Shown here piece by piece: positions 1-4,780 of a stretch of 5,096 nt of DNA (the first letter of the stretch is position 1; each line of letters begins with the position of its first letter). Location of the stretch: positions 1-5,096 of the forward strand of contig JAKLJM010000199.1 in the NCBI GenBank assembly GCA_023151145.1. The letters are read 5' to 3'. The position numbers and the translations under genes are program-made. Source of the stretch: Bacteriovoracaceae bacterium. Lineage in GTDB: Bacteria > Bdellovibrionota > Bacteriovoracia > Bacteriovoracales > Bacteriovoracaceae. The notes below the pieces were generated by a model, which worked only from the letters and a program-made list of their open reading frames with translations, was not told the origin of the DNA and did no database searches.

Positions 1-275
1 TAGAAAGACCAATTTCACTTTATCAGCAACATGGATTTTTCATTATTTCTATGGCAATCATCTGCTCCTTAATGGCCATGACTCTTTTTTTGGCAGGCCT
101 ACAGAAGTTAACGGCCACGGAAACCTCGATATTAAGCACTACAGAGCCTTTATTTGGAGTGATTATTGCCATCACACTCTTAGGGGAAAAATTCTATTTT
201 ACCCAGTTTATTGGCGCCCTATTGGTTTTAATCGCCATGGTCTTGGTGGCGCTCAAAAAAGATCCCAAAAAGTAA
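1..275 (+). CDS. EamA/DMT-family transporter, C-terminal part (partial, 5' end outside window)
   Basis: The frame is open from position 3 to the TAA at 273-275 and shows the last 90 residues of a membrane protein. Three hydrophobic segments are visible at about residues 11-32, 41-60 and 64-84 of the visible part, followed by a short Lys-rich cytoplasmic tail (KKDPKK). The stretch STTEPLFGVIIAITLLGE, with Glu-Pro at the start of the penultimate helix and GE at its end, followed by a Gly-Ala helix, is typical of the second EamA repeat of drug/metabolite transporters. Those proteins have ten helices and about 300 residues, so roughly two thirds lies upstream. The family exports or imports amino acids, nucleotides or other small metabolites across the inner membrane; the substrate cannot be told from this piece. 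An internal ATG at 51 is not the start, because the frame and the helix continue upstream of it. No convincing terminator separates it from the protease gene 67 bp downstream. Confidence 0.85.
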   Translation, partial: ERPISLYQQHGFFIISMAIICSLMAMTLFLAGLQKLTATETSILSTTEPLFGVIIAITLLGEKFYFTQFIGALLVLIAMVLVALKKDPKK

Positions 276-342
276 TTTTTTATTTGCCAATAACCCCTCC
301 ATTTGATTAAAGCATTTTTTACTTTTTTAAAGGAAGCTTTTA

Positions 343-1254
343 ATGCAACAAAGAATTTTGTTTACAGTAGGTCTATTGTTGATGGTAATGGCAGCTAGTA
401 GTTGCGGGAATACCGAGAGGAATTCTCTTTTAAAAGTATCACAAGCTCACATTATTAATGGTACTGAAATTCCAGAAAAATCATCAAAAAAATCAAGTAT
501 TGTTGGTGTTTATGACACAAAAAATAGAAGTATTTGTACAGGAAGCTTAATCGCGAACAATATTGTTTTAACCGCCGCCCATTGTGTAACGAAAAGAACT
601 CAAGACCTCAAAGTCATTTTTTCTATCGATATAGATGATGCCATTAATATCCGAGAACAAGATACCTACCAAGAGCAAGTAAAAGCAGTAAGTGCTGTTC
701 AATTTGGCCCGACTTGGGATCCAAAAGATGAAACAACAGAAGAAGACACTGGAGACATCGCGCTTATCAAATTTAAAGGGGAATTACCTGTTGGTTATAA
801 ACCAGCAACTTTTTTACAAGACTCAAGTTTATTACAAGTAAATCAAATGGTGGTTTTAGCAGGTTATGGTGTTTCAACGGTCGATTTGAAATCAATCGAT
901 CCTAAAACATATAAAAAAATAGATGAGGCCATTGAATACGGTGAAGTCATCTGTAGCGACGATCGTAAAAAAAATTATGGAACTTGTTTTGAAGTCGAAA
1001 CATCCGGTGATGGATTATTACGAATCACAAGTGCACCAATTTCAAGTTTATCTAAAACAGAAGTTCGATTAAATGAAACAAAAGCTGGAACATGTAGTGG
1101 TGATTCTGGTGGCCCGGCTTATATAGATATTCAAGGCGAATTATATTTATTCGGTATCACAAGCCGCGGCAGTGAACTTTGTAATGAGGTTGGTGTGTAT
1201 ACTAATGCTCTCTACTACTTACCTTGGATCAACTCTACTATCTCTAAAATGTAA
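343..1254 (+). CDS. Trypsin-fold (S1 family) serine protease, predicted lipoprotein
   Basis: This is a 303-residue exported protease of the chymotrypsin/trypsin fold. A hydrophobic signal (residues 5-20) ends in AASSC, so Cys21 is a plausible lipidation site, although Ala at -3 is less usual than Leu. The mature domain starts at IINGTE (I37), the counterpart of the IVGG terminus that inserts into the protease core after activation. The triad is complete: His80 in LTAAHC, Asp138 in GDIALIKF and Ser255 in CSGDSGGP. Cys65-Cys81 and Cys251-Cys280 match the conserved disulfides around His and Ser; Cys204-Cys215 may be a third. Counting back from Ser255, the base of the S1 pocket (chymotrypsin 189) is Gly249 rather than Asp, so trypsin-like Arg/Lys specificity is not expected. 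The residue before I37 is His, so activation by a trypsin-like enzyme is also unlikely. The start is supported by AGGAAG at 331-336. It lies alone on the plus strand and converges on the 3D gene. The substrate is unknown; a role in degrading extracellular or prey protein is only inferred. Confidence 0.93.
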   Translation: MQQRILFTVGLLLMVMAASSCGNTERNSLLKVSQAHIINGTEIPEKSSKKSSIVGVYDTKNRSICTGSLIANNIVLTAAHCVTKRTQDLKVIFSIDIDDAINIREQDTYQEQVKAVSAVQFGPTWDPKDETTEEDTGDIALIKFKGELPVGYKPATFLQDSSLLQVNQMVVLAGYGVSTVDLKSIDPKTYKKIDEAIEYGEVICSDDRKKNYGTCFEVETSGDGLLRITSAPISSLSKTEVRLNETKAGTCSGDSGGPAYIDIQGELYLFGITSRGSELCNEVGVYTNALYYLPWINSTISKM

Positions 1255-1278
1255 AAAAAAAGGAGCCTAAGGCTCCTT
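1253..1278. terminator. Bidirectional intrinsic terminator between convergent genes
   Basis: A perfect 8-bp stem AAGGAGCC / GGCTCCTT (1260-1267 and 1271-1278) with a TAA loop sits between the stop of the plus-strand protease (1252-1254) and the stop of the minus-strand 3D gene (1282-1284). An A-run at 1253-1260 becomes a T-tract on the minus strand, so termination should be strongest for the 3D gene. On the plus strand the stem is followed by the looser TTAATTTAT, a weaker but plausible terminator for the protease. Confidence 0.85.
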
Positions 1279-1281
1279 AAT

Positions 1282-2022
1282 TTATCTCAGCAAATGAAGT
1301 TCTGTTAAACGATCAATCACTTTTTTATCTAATACACGAAAAGCTGTGAAGGTTTTTGTTTCGTTACTTTTAATCCAAGGAAAAAACGGTGCTTTTTTAA
1401 ACGTTCCAATATAAACGTCAATATGATTTCCTTTAATCGCTCCACCTTTATCACCAGCAAAGAAAAATCCATCGTGAATAATCTTTCTACCATTAGGCAT
1501 AACCACTTCAGCCCCACGAGCTTCCGGAATATAAAGAATCGTTCCATGAGGGATAACTTTTGGATCAGTTGCGACGGTTCTTACCGGAGATAAAATATAA
1601 TCATCCACTCCATCGCCCCACGGTCCATTGGCCATGCGAAACTTTGTGCGACTAACATCGTGCTTGAAGTAAGCTTTGCAATCAACCGTTTTATCTCCAG
1701 TTACACCTGCATAATTATAAGTATGAGATTCGCCATTATCAAAAGTAACTCGCACAGATCCTTCCATGGCAGAGTCACACCATTGACGATGTGTAAGCCT
1801 TGGACCTAATTCTTCAGACTTCATATTATAAAGAGGATAACTTCCTCCACCATTTTTTAATTCAGGAAGATAGTAATAAGTGGCCCATAGTGTATCTTTT
1901 TTCCCTAAATCCGTTTGCGTTGGTGCTGGAAAATCAAATTGATCTAATTCAAGAGGATCTCGTTCCATAGCAAAAGTTGAAACATTCAAACCTAACAAAA
2001 GGACTAGCATCCAATTCTTCAT
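1282..2022 (-). CDS. Exported 3D-domain (MltA-like) cell-wall protein
   Basis: This 246-residue protein has an N-terminal signal peptide (MKNWMLVLLLGLNVSTFA, probable cleavage after Ala18). It ends in a 3D (Asp-Asp-Asp) double-psi beta-barrel domain at about residues 145-210. The marks of the domain are ATDPKVIPHGT (152-162) and AGDKGGAIKGNHIDVYIG (189-206). The second block closely follows the catalytic region of E. coli MltA, a lytic transglycosylase that cleaves the glycan strands of peptidoglycan. Asp153, Asp191 and Asp202 are the three aspartates; Asp202 in HxD should correspond to the MltA catalytic Asp (recalled as Asp308). The roughly 120 residues before the domain, with a WATYYYLPE block and Cys82/Cys115, do not look like MltA domain 1, so this is a stand-alone 3D protein, and transglycosylase activity is inferred. 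The frame extends to a GTG at 2046, but ATG 2022 has GAGGAG seven bases upstream and starts a clean signal peptide; the longer form would translate that ribosome binding site. It lies 93 bp downstream of alkC. Confidence 0.87.
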   Translation of the reverse strand: MKNWMLVLLLGLNVSTFAMERDPLELDQFDFPAPTQTDLGKKDTLWATYYYLPELKNGGGSYPLYNMKSEELGPRLTHRQWCDSAMEGSVRVTFDNGESHTYNYAGVTGDKTVDCKAYFKHDVSRTKFRMANGPWGDGVDDYILSPVRTVATDPKVIPHGTILYIPEARGAEVVMPNGRKIIHDGFFFAGDKGGAIKGNHIDVYIGTFKKAPFFPWIKSNETKTFTAFRVLDKKVIDRLTELHLLR

Positions 2023-2029
2023 AAATAAT

Positions 2030-2035
2030 CTCCTC
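2030..2035 (-). promoter_or_regulatory. Ribosome binding site that fixes the start of the 3D-domain gene
   Basis: Read on the minus strand, GAGGAG stands seven bases before ATG 2022. The alternative upstream GTG (2046) has only an A/T-rich leader and no purine-rich site, so this element decides in favour of the shorter protein with a proper signal peptide. Confidence 0.88.
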
Positions 2036-2066
2036 GATTTTTTCACTGTTCGAAAAAAAACAAGAA

Positions 2067-2096
2067 AATATAAATGAATTAACGATACCGGTTAAA
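2067..2096 (-). promoter_or_regulatory. Possible promoter for the 3D-domain gene
   Basis: In the 93-bp gap between alkC and the 3D gene, the minus strand carries TATATT (2067-2072) as a -10 candidate. TTTAAC (2091-2096) lies 18 bp upstream as a weak -35 candidate. The predicted transcript would start near 2060 and give a leader of about 38 nt. The -35 matches the consensus poorly, so this is a tentative call. No intrinsic terminator follows alkC, so readthrough is an alternative way to express the 3D gene. Confidence 0.3.
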
Positions 2097-2115
2097 GACT
2101 GGCAGGTTTTTCCAC

Positions 2116-3273
2116 CTAACTTTGCTCAACTTCTAAATGAAATTCTAGTGCTTTTTGTTCTACCCCATTAACCAAAAGCTGAATTTGATGAATACCTGAA
2201 TAAAACTGTTTAGTGGTAACAGGCTTTATTTTATGTTTGAGCGAAATAGATTTATCATTTTTGACAGCAATTATCTGCAACTTACCTTTATAGGTTTTGA
2301 AACTATATTGAGACTTATTTTTTGTTTGTAAAAATTTTTTCCCACAATAACCAATCTTATAATCAATAACAAAACTTTCGCTTTTTTTAGCTGAATTTAG
2401 AAGATTAAAAGAAAGTATCAACTCATCATGCAATTTAAACTTCTTTTTGTTCAACTTTAACAATGTGATCGAGAAATTAGTGCAAACTTTTCCATTAACA
2501 ATTTCGATGGCCCGTTTATCACCTTTTTTAATAAGTGTCCTCAAGGCCATCTTAGAGATCCATTGAATTTTAATTAAATCTTTTCCACTGGCTTCTTTAT
2601 TCCAACTTTTTAATAATTGAATAACATAATCTGGATTTTTTTTAGAAAAATCATTTAAATGATTCGCTACACTTTTTCGAACATAAAGTTCGTCGTCGTA
2701 TTTTAAATTTTCTAAAATCTGCTTTGTCCAACTAGGATTTTTCTCAATAGCAGAAGCCTTTAACCCCCAAGGAAGTAAAGGCCTTGTTCCTTCACTACTC
2801 CAACGGCGAAGATGCACATTTTTATGCAAGCTAAGCTTACAAAGTTCATGAAGAACAAATTCGGGGTCGCTATTTAAAAGAGGTCTAATAGCAAACTCAG
2901 AAGTAAAAACGGTGGTAAGTTTTTGCATAAACCGAAAGGCAAATTTTGGCTCGCTATAACTTAATTCCTCAAGGTAAATAGAGATTGGCCACCATTGTAA
3001 GCCTGAAATTTTTTCGGAGCTTTCTAAAGTCAGAATTTCATTTAAAAACTTCTCATGAAACTTTACACTTTTTAAGTCGTTTACCATTTTAAAAAGATTT
3101 TCTCCAATAACCTTCACTCGCATTTTTAATTCAAAACTTGCAAGTTCTTTAGGAATTTTCTTCCATTCACTACTTAACTTAATATTCGGAAGGGCAAGGA
3201 CAAGCGTTTTTTCAAAATGATTAACCAATTGAAGATCAATAAGATGTTTTAAGGCGTTTGGATTTTCTTTCAT
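2116..3273 (-). CDS. alkC: AlkC-type DNA alkylation repair glycosylase with C-terminal Ig-like domain
   Basis: This 385-residue protein has the signature blocks of the AlkC branch of HEAT-like-repeat DNA glycosylases. These enzymes remove N-alkylated bases such as 3-methyladenine and 3-methylcytosine without flipping the base out. Residues 1-265 are the helical repeat domain, with FTSEFAIRPLL (123-133), LRRWSSEGTRPLLPWG (155-170) and YVRKSVANHLNDF (197-209). Glu126, Arg157, Glu161, Arg164, Trp169 and Asp208 all lie a constant five residues after the active-site residues I recall for Pseudomonas fluorescens AlkC (Glu121, Arg152, Glu156, Arg159, Trp164, Asp203); this should be confirmed by alignment. 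Residues about 266-385 are beta-rich, with FVIDYKIGYCG and KPVTTKQFYSG...LLVNG, matching the Ig-like domain of the AlkC-alpha subgroup, which contributes to DNA binding. No signal peptide is seen, so it is cytoplasmic. A TAA codon directly precedes ATG 3273 in frame, so the start cannot lie upstream. No purine-rich ribosome binding site is present, which suggests weak or unusual initiation. A strong terminator of the upstream gene lies just before it. Confidence 0.9.
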   Translation of the reverse strand: MKENPNALKHLIDLQLVNHFEKTLVLALPNIKLSSEWKKIPKELASFELKMRVKVIGENLFKMVNDLKSVKFHEKFLNEILTLESSEKISGLQWWPISIYLEELSYSEPKFAFRFMQKLTTVFTSEFAIRPLLNSDPEFVLHELCKLSLHKNVHLRRWSSEGTRPLLPWGLKASAIEKNPSWTKQILENLKYDDELYVRKSVANHLNDFSKKNPDYVIQLLKSWNKEASGKDLIKIQWISKMALRTLIKKGDKRAIEIVNGKVCTNFSITLLKLNKKKFKLHDELILSFNLLNSAKKSESFVIDYKIGYCGKKFLQTKNKSQYSFKTYKGKLQIIAVKNDKSISLKHKIKPVTTKQFYSGIHQIQLLVNGVEQKALEFHLEVEQS

Positions 3274-3311
3274 TTAAAAGGTATAACATAAAAAAAGAAA
3301 GATTGAAAAAG

Positions 3312-3337
3312 TGATTAAGGAATTAATTCCTTAATCA
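3312..3337 (-). terminator. Intrinsic terminator overlapping the 3' end of the DUF805-like gene
   Basis: A perfect 26-bp palindrome with arms TGATTAAGGAATT and its reverse complement (3312-3324 and 3325-3337) contains the last codons and the TAA stop (3315-3317) of the DUF805-like gene. On the minus strand it is followed at once by CTTTTTC and a further T-rich stretch, as in an intrinsic terminator. It would stop transcription 38 bp before alkC begins, so alkC probably needs its own promoter or depends on readthrough. The stem is A/T-rich apart from two G-C pairs in each arm, so it is weaker than a GC-rich one. Confidence 0.72.
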
Positions 3338-3755
3338 GAGCCTCTCGCCTTTTGATAATTTCAACATACCCGATTTTATAAGAAAGATAGGCCAATAAGA
3401 CGATATTAACGAGGGGTATAAACGTAAGAAAGGCGAAGAAAAGCTTGTCTGATTTCTTTAACTCATTTCCGGTAATATCTCTTAATCTTTTGAAAATATT
3501 ATTGATCAATAAACTAAATGCAACGGTCACAACAACTGACTTAATCAGCACTGCTTGCAGTGAGTATGTATTTTGAATTAAGGCCAAAAAAAGAACTAAA
3601 ACCAATAAAAAGGAATTTAAGATAAAATTCACTCGATCAATGGCACCACCAAATCTATAGGTCGGTATATTGAGCGTCTTTGGATTTTTTACCGAAAATT
3701 TTTTCATTAATTTTGTCATTACTTTCTCGGTTGATGATTGTTCTTCATTCATCAT
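3315..3755 (-). CDS. Small DUF805-like inner-membrane protein
   Basis: This 146-residue protein has about 40 hydrophilic N-terminal residues, then three hydrophobic segments at about 43-61, 67-85 and 105-127, then a basic C-terminal tail (KRREALIKELIP). The order of parts resembles DUF805. A short Arg-containing motif (YRFGGAIDRVNF, 33-44) leads into the first helix. A NIFKRLRDITG block (86-96) after the second pair resembles the RLHDxG motif of that family, and the last helix has FIPLVNIVLLAYL, close to the usual IPLVN helix. The match is by motif memory, and His in RLHD is replaced by Arg (RLRD), so the family call is moderate. The molecular function of DUF805 proteins is unknown. A TAG five codons upstream limits the start; ATG 3755, ATG 3752 and ATG 3719 remain possible and none has a strong ribosome binding site. 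It lies between the lipocalin and alkC, with terminators on both sides, so it is probably transcribed alone. Confidence 0.72.
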   Translation of the reverse strand: MMNEEQSSTEKVMTKLMKKFSVKNPKTLNIPTYRFGGAIDRVNFILNSFLLVLVLFLALIQNTYSLQAVLIKSVVVTVAFSLLINNIFKRLRDITGNELKKSDKLFFAFLTFIPLVNIVLLAYLSYKIGYVEIIKRREALIKELIP

Positions 3756-3886
3756 ATCCGAAAATGACTAAATTCTTTGTATTCAAGATTTTTTAAGAAT
3801 TCACTGCTGTAAAAGTTTAGTTAGCTTGGCTTTCTTAAGATTTTTAGTTTGAGAGTTCAAAAAACACACAAAAGATTGGCAAAATG

Positions 3887-3925
3887 AAAAAAATTGAGGG
3901 CCTAAAATTCACTTAGACCCTCAAT
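3887..3925 (-). terminator. Intrinsic terminator of the lipocalin gene
   Basis: ATTGAGGG (3893-3900) pairs with CCCTCAAT (3918-3925). The stem continues, after one C/A mismatch, with CTAA/TTAG around a 7-nt loop. The A-run at 3887-3893 reads as a T-tract on the minus strand. It lies 67 bp after the lipocalin stop. Orientation and spacing fit that gene, and no plus-strand gene ends here. Confidence 0.85.
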
Positions 3926-3992
3926 ACTAAATTATCATTATTTCAACGAGATAGCTTAAAAACCTAAAAACAAAGTTAGTGATAGATTTATT

Positions 3993-4550
3993 TTATTCGT
4001 ATTTTGAATCAACTAAAGCTTTAGTATCGAATCCCAATGTTGCAGCATAGGCTACATATTCCTTAAATACAGCTTCATCCATATTTGGAGTTCTCGACAT
4101 AATCCACAACGATTTTCTATCACGAGATCCAACAATGAGGTTTTGATAGTCACTATCTAAAGCAACGATGTTGTAGTCACCTTTAACTCTAAATAGACGA
4201 GTGAAAAAATTATCAAACGTTACGATTAGCTCTGCATTTGTTTCAGGATTTGCCACAACGGCTTTTCCTTTGATTGTTTCAATCTTATTATCTTTTTTAA
4301 TACAAGTGTTCAGAACATTAATTGAATCTGCACTACGAATAGAATACTCTGCATTTTGTGATAAACATTTTTTTGTAAATCGTTGTGGTAACGAAGAGAC
4401 TGCGTACCACTTACCAATAAATTTTCCAATATCCACAGATTTTACCGTTGGAAGTGTGCGTTCATGGGCAAAACTAGTCGACACCAAACTTACTGTTATA
4501 AACGTTGATACCAAAAAAACTTTAGTCATTGCTTTCATTGTCGCTTTCAT
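3993..4550 (-). CDS. blc: Exported bacterial lipocalin (Blc family)
   Basis: This 185-residue protein has a signal peptide (residues 1-28, probable cleavage after SFA, before HERT) and one lipocalin barrel. The first lipocalin motif is IGKFIGKWYAV (41-51), with the invariant Gly-x-Trp. The later conserved stretch is GDYNIVALDSDYQNLIVGS (124-142), followed by LWIMSRTP (148-155), very close to the matching part of E. coli Blc (ALDREY...YLWILSRTP). Cys62 and Cys83 could form a disulfide. The length matches E. coli Blc (177 residues). Blc binds fatty acids or lysophospholipids and is linked to envelope stress and membrane maintenance. Unlike E. coli Blc there is no lipobox cysteine, so a soluble periplasmic protein is predicted rather than an outer-membrane lipoprotein. 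The open frame reaches a TTG at 4589, but ATG 4550 has GGAGG six bases upstream and begins the signal peptide, so it is the start. It is transcribed divergently from the unidentified gene at 4781 and ends at its own terminator. Confidence 0.92.
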   Translation of the reverse strand: MKATMKAMTKVFLVSTFITVSLVSTSFAHERTLPTVKSVDIGKFIGKWYAVSSLPQRFTKKCLSQNAEYSIRSADSINVLNTCIKKDNKIETIKGKAVVANPETNAELIVTFDNFFTRLFRVKGDYNIVALDSDYQNLIVGSRDRKSLWIMSRTPNMDEAVFKEYVAYAATLGFDTKALVDSKYE

Positions 4551-4556
4551 AAATAT

Positions 4557-4561
4557 CCTCC
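4557..4561 (-). promoter_or_regulatory. Ribosome binding site that fixes the start of the lipocalin gene
   Basis: On the minus strand GGAGG is six bases before ATG 4550. The longer frame from TTG 4589 would translate this site as part of FQWRIF and place 13 extra residues in front of an otherwise standard signal peptide. The shorter start is strongly preferred. Confidence 0.9.
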
Positions 4562-4618
4562 ATTGGAATTTGTAATTAATGTTTATCAACCTCTTCTCTT
4601 CTTTGCACTAAACAGCGC

Positions 4619-4645
4619 TTAGACGGCGAAACATGACAGGGTCAA
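4619..4645 (-). promoter_or_regulatory. Putative promoter of the lipocalin gene
   Basis: On the minus strand TTGACC (4640-4645), five of six matches to the -35 consensus, is followed after 16 bp by TCTAA (4619-4623). The transcript would start near 4611 and have a leader of about 60 nt. The -10 is poor against TATAAT, so either the -10 is weak or another sigma factor reads it. The promoter of the divergent gene has the same pair of sequences at almost the same spacing, which raises confidence a little. Confidence 0.42.
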
Positions 4646-4680
4646 AAAAACACTACGACGCGCCGCGGTTCGTTTTTTTT
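4644..4680. other. Terminator-like A-tract / GC-rich / T-tract element in the divergent promoter region
   Basis: Seven A (4644-4650), a GC-rich block of 22 bp including the palindrome CCGCGG (4663-4668), and eight T (4673-4680) follow one another. The A- and T-tracts can pair. Inside, CGAC (4656-4659) can pair with GTTCG (4668-4672) with one bulged T, followed by a short CG/CG stem. This resembles an intrinsic terminator readable in both directions, yet both neighbouring genes run away from it. The minus-strand T-tract abuts the lipocalin -35. It could instead be A-tract promoter DNA or a protein-binding site. The stem is imperfect, so the function is uncertain. Confidence 0.4.
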
Positions 4681-4722
4681 AACGGTAAAATCTTAATTAT
4701 AAGCATTTAAAAATAAATTCAT

Positions 4723-4751
4723 TTGACCTTTCCTGACTCCCTTTCTAAATA
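4723..4751 (+). promoter_or_regulatory. Putative promoter of the exported protein gene at 4781
   Basis: TTGACC (4723-4728) matches five of six bases of the -35 consensus. The -10 region is CTAAAT/TAAATA at 4745-4751, containing TCTAA at 4744-4748. This would place the transcript start near 4758 and leave a leader of about 23 nt containing the ribosome binding site AAGGA at 4769-4773. The -10 is weak against TATAAT. Confidence 0.5.
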
Positions 4752-4780
4752 GGGGAAGCCATAAAGCCAAGGATCAAATT

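Noticed and set aside
262..281. A-run/T-run around the transporter stop as a terminator
   Set aside because: It has only A-T pairs and no G-C stem, so it is not a credible intrinsic terminator.
276..342. Promoter for the protease gene (TTGATT at 303-308)
   Set aside because: No -10 sequence lies at a suitable distance; the gene may be read from upstream or from a promoter I cannot recognise.
1329..1547. 72-codon open frame on the minus strand inside the 3D gene
   Set aside because: It overlaps a well-supported coding region in another frame and shows no family resemblance or ribosome binding site.
2023..2046. GTG start giving an eight-residue longer 3D-domain protein
   Set aside because: The extension is the ribosome binding site region of ATG 2022 and would put KKSRRLF in front of a complete signal peptide.
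2104..2117. AGGT/ACCT hairpin at the alkC stop as a terminator
   Set aside because: The stem is only 4 bp and no T-tract follows on the minus strand.
4201..4575. 124-codon open frame on the plus strand
   Set aside because: It is antisense to the lipocalin, which has clear family motifs; the hydrophobic look comes from the reverse reading of the lipocalin and its signal peptide.
4551..4589. TTG start giving a 13-residue longer lipocalin
   Set aside because: It runs through GGAGG and has no ribosome binding site of its own; ATG 4550 is better in every respect.
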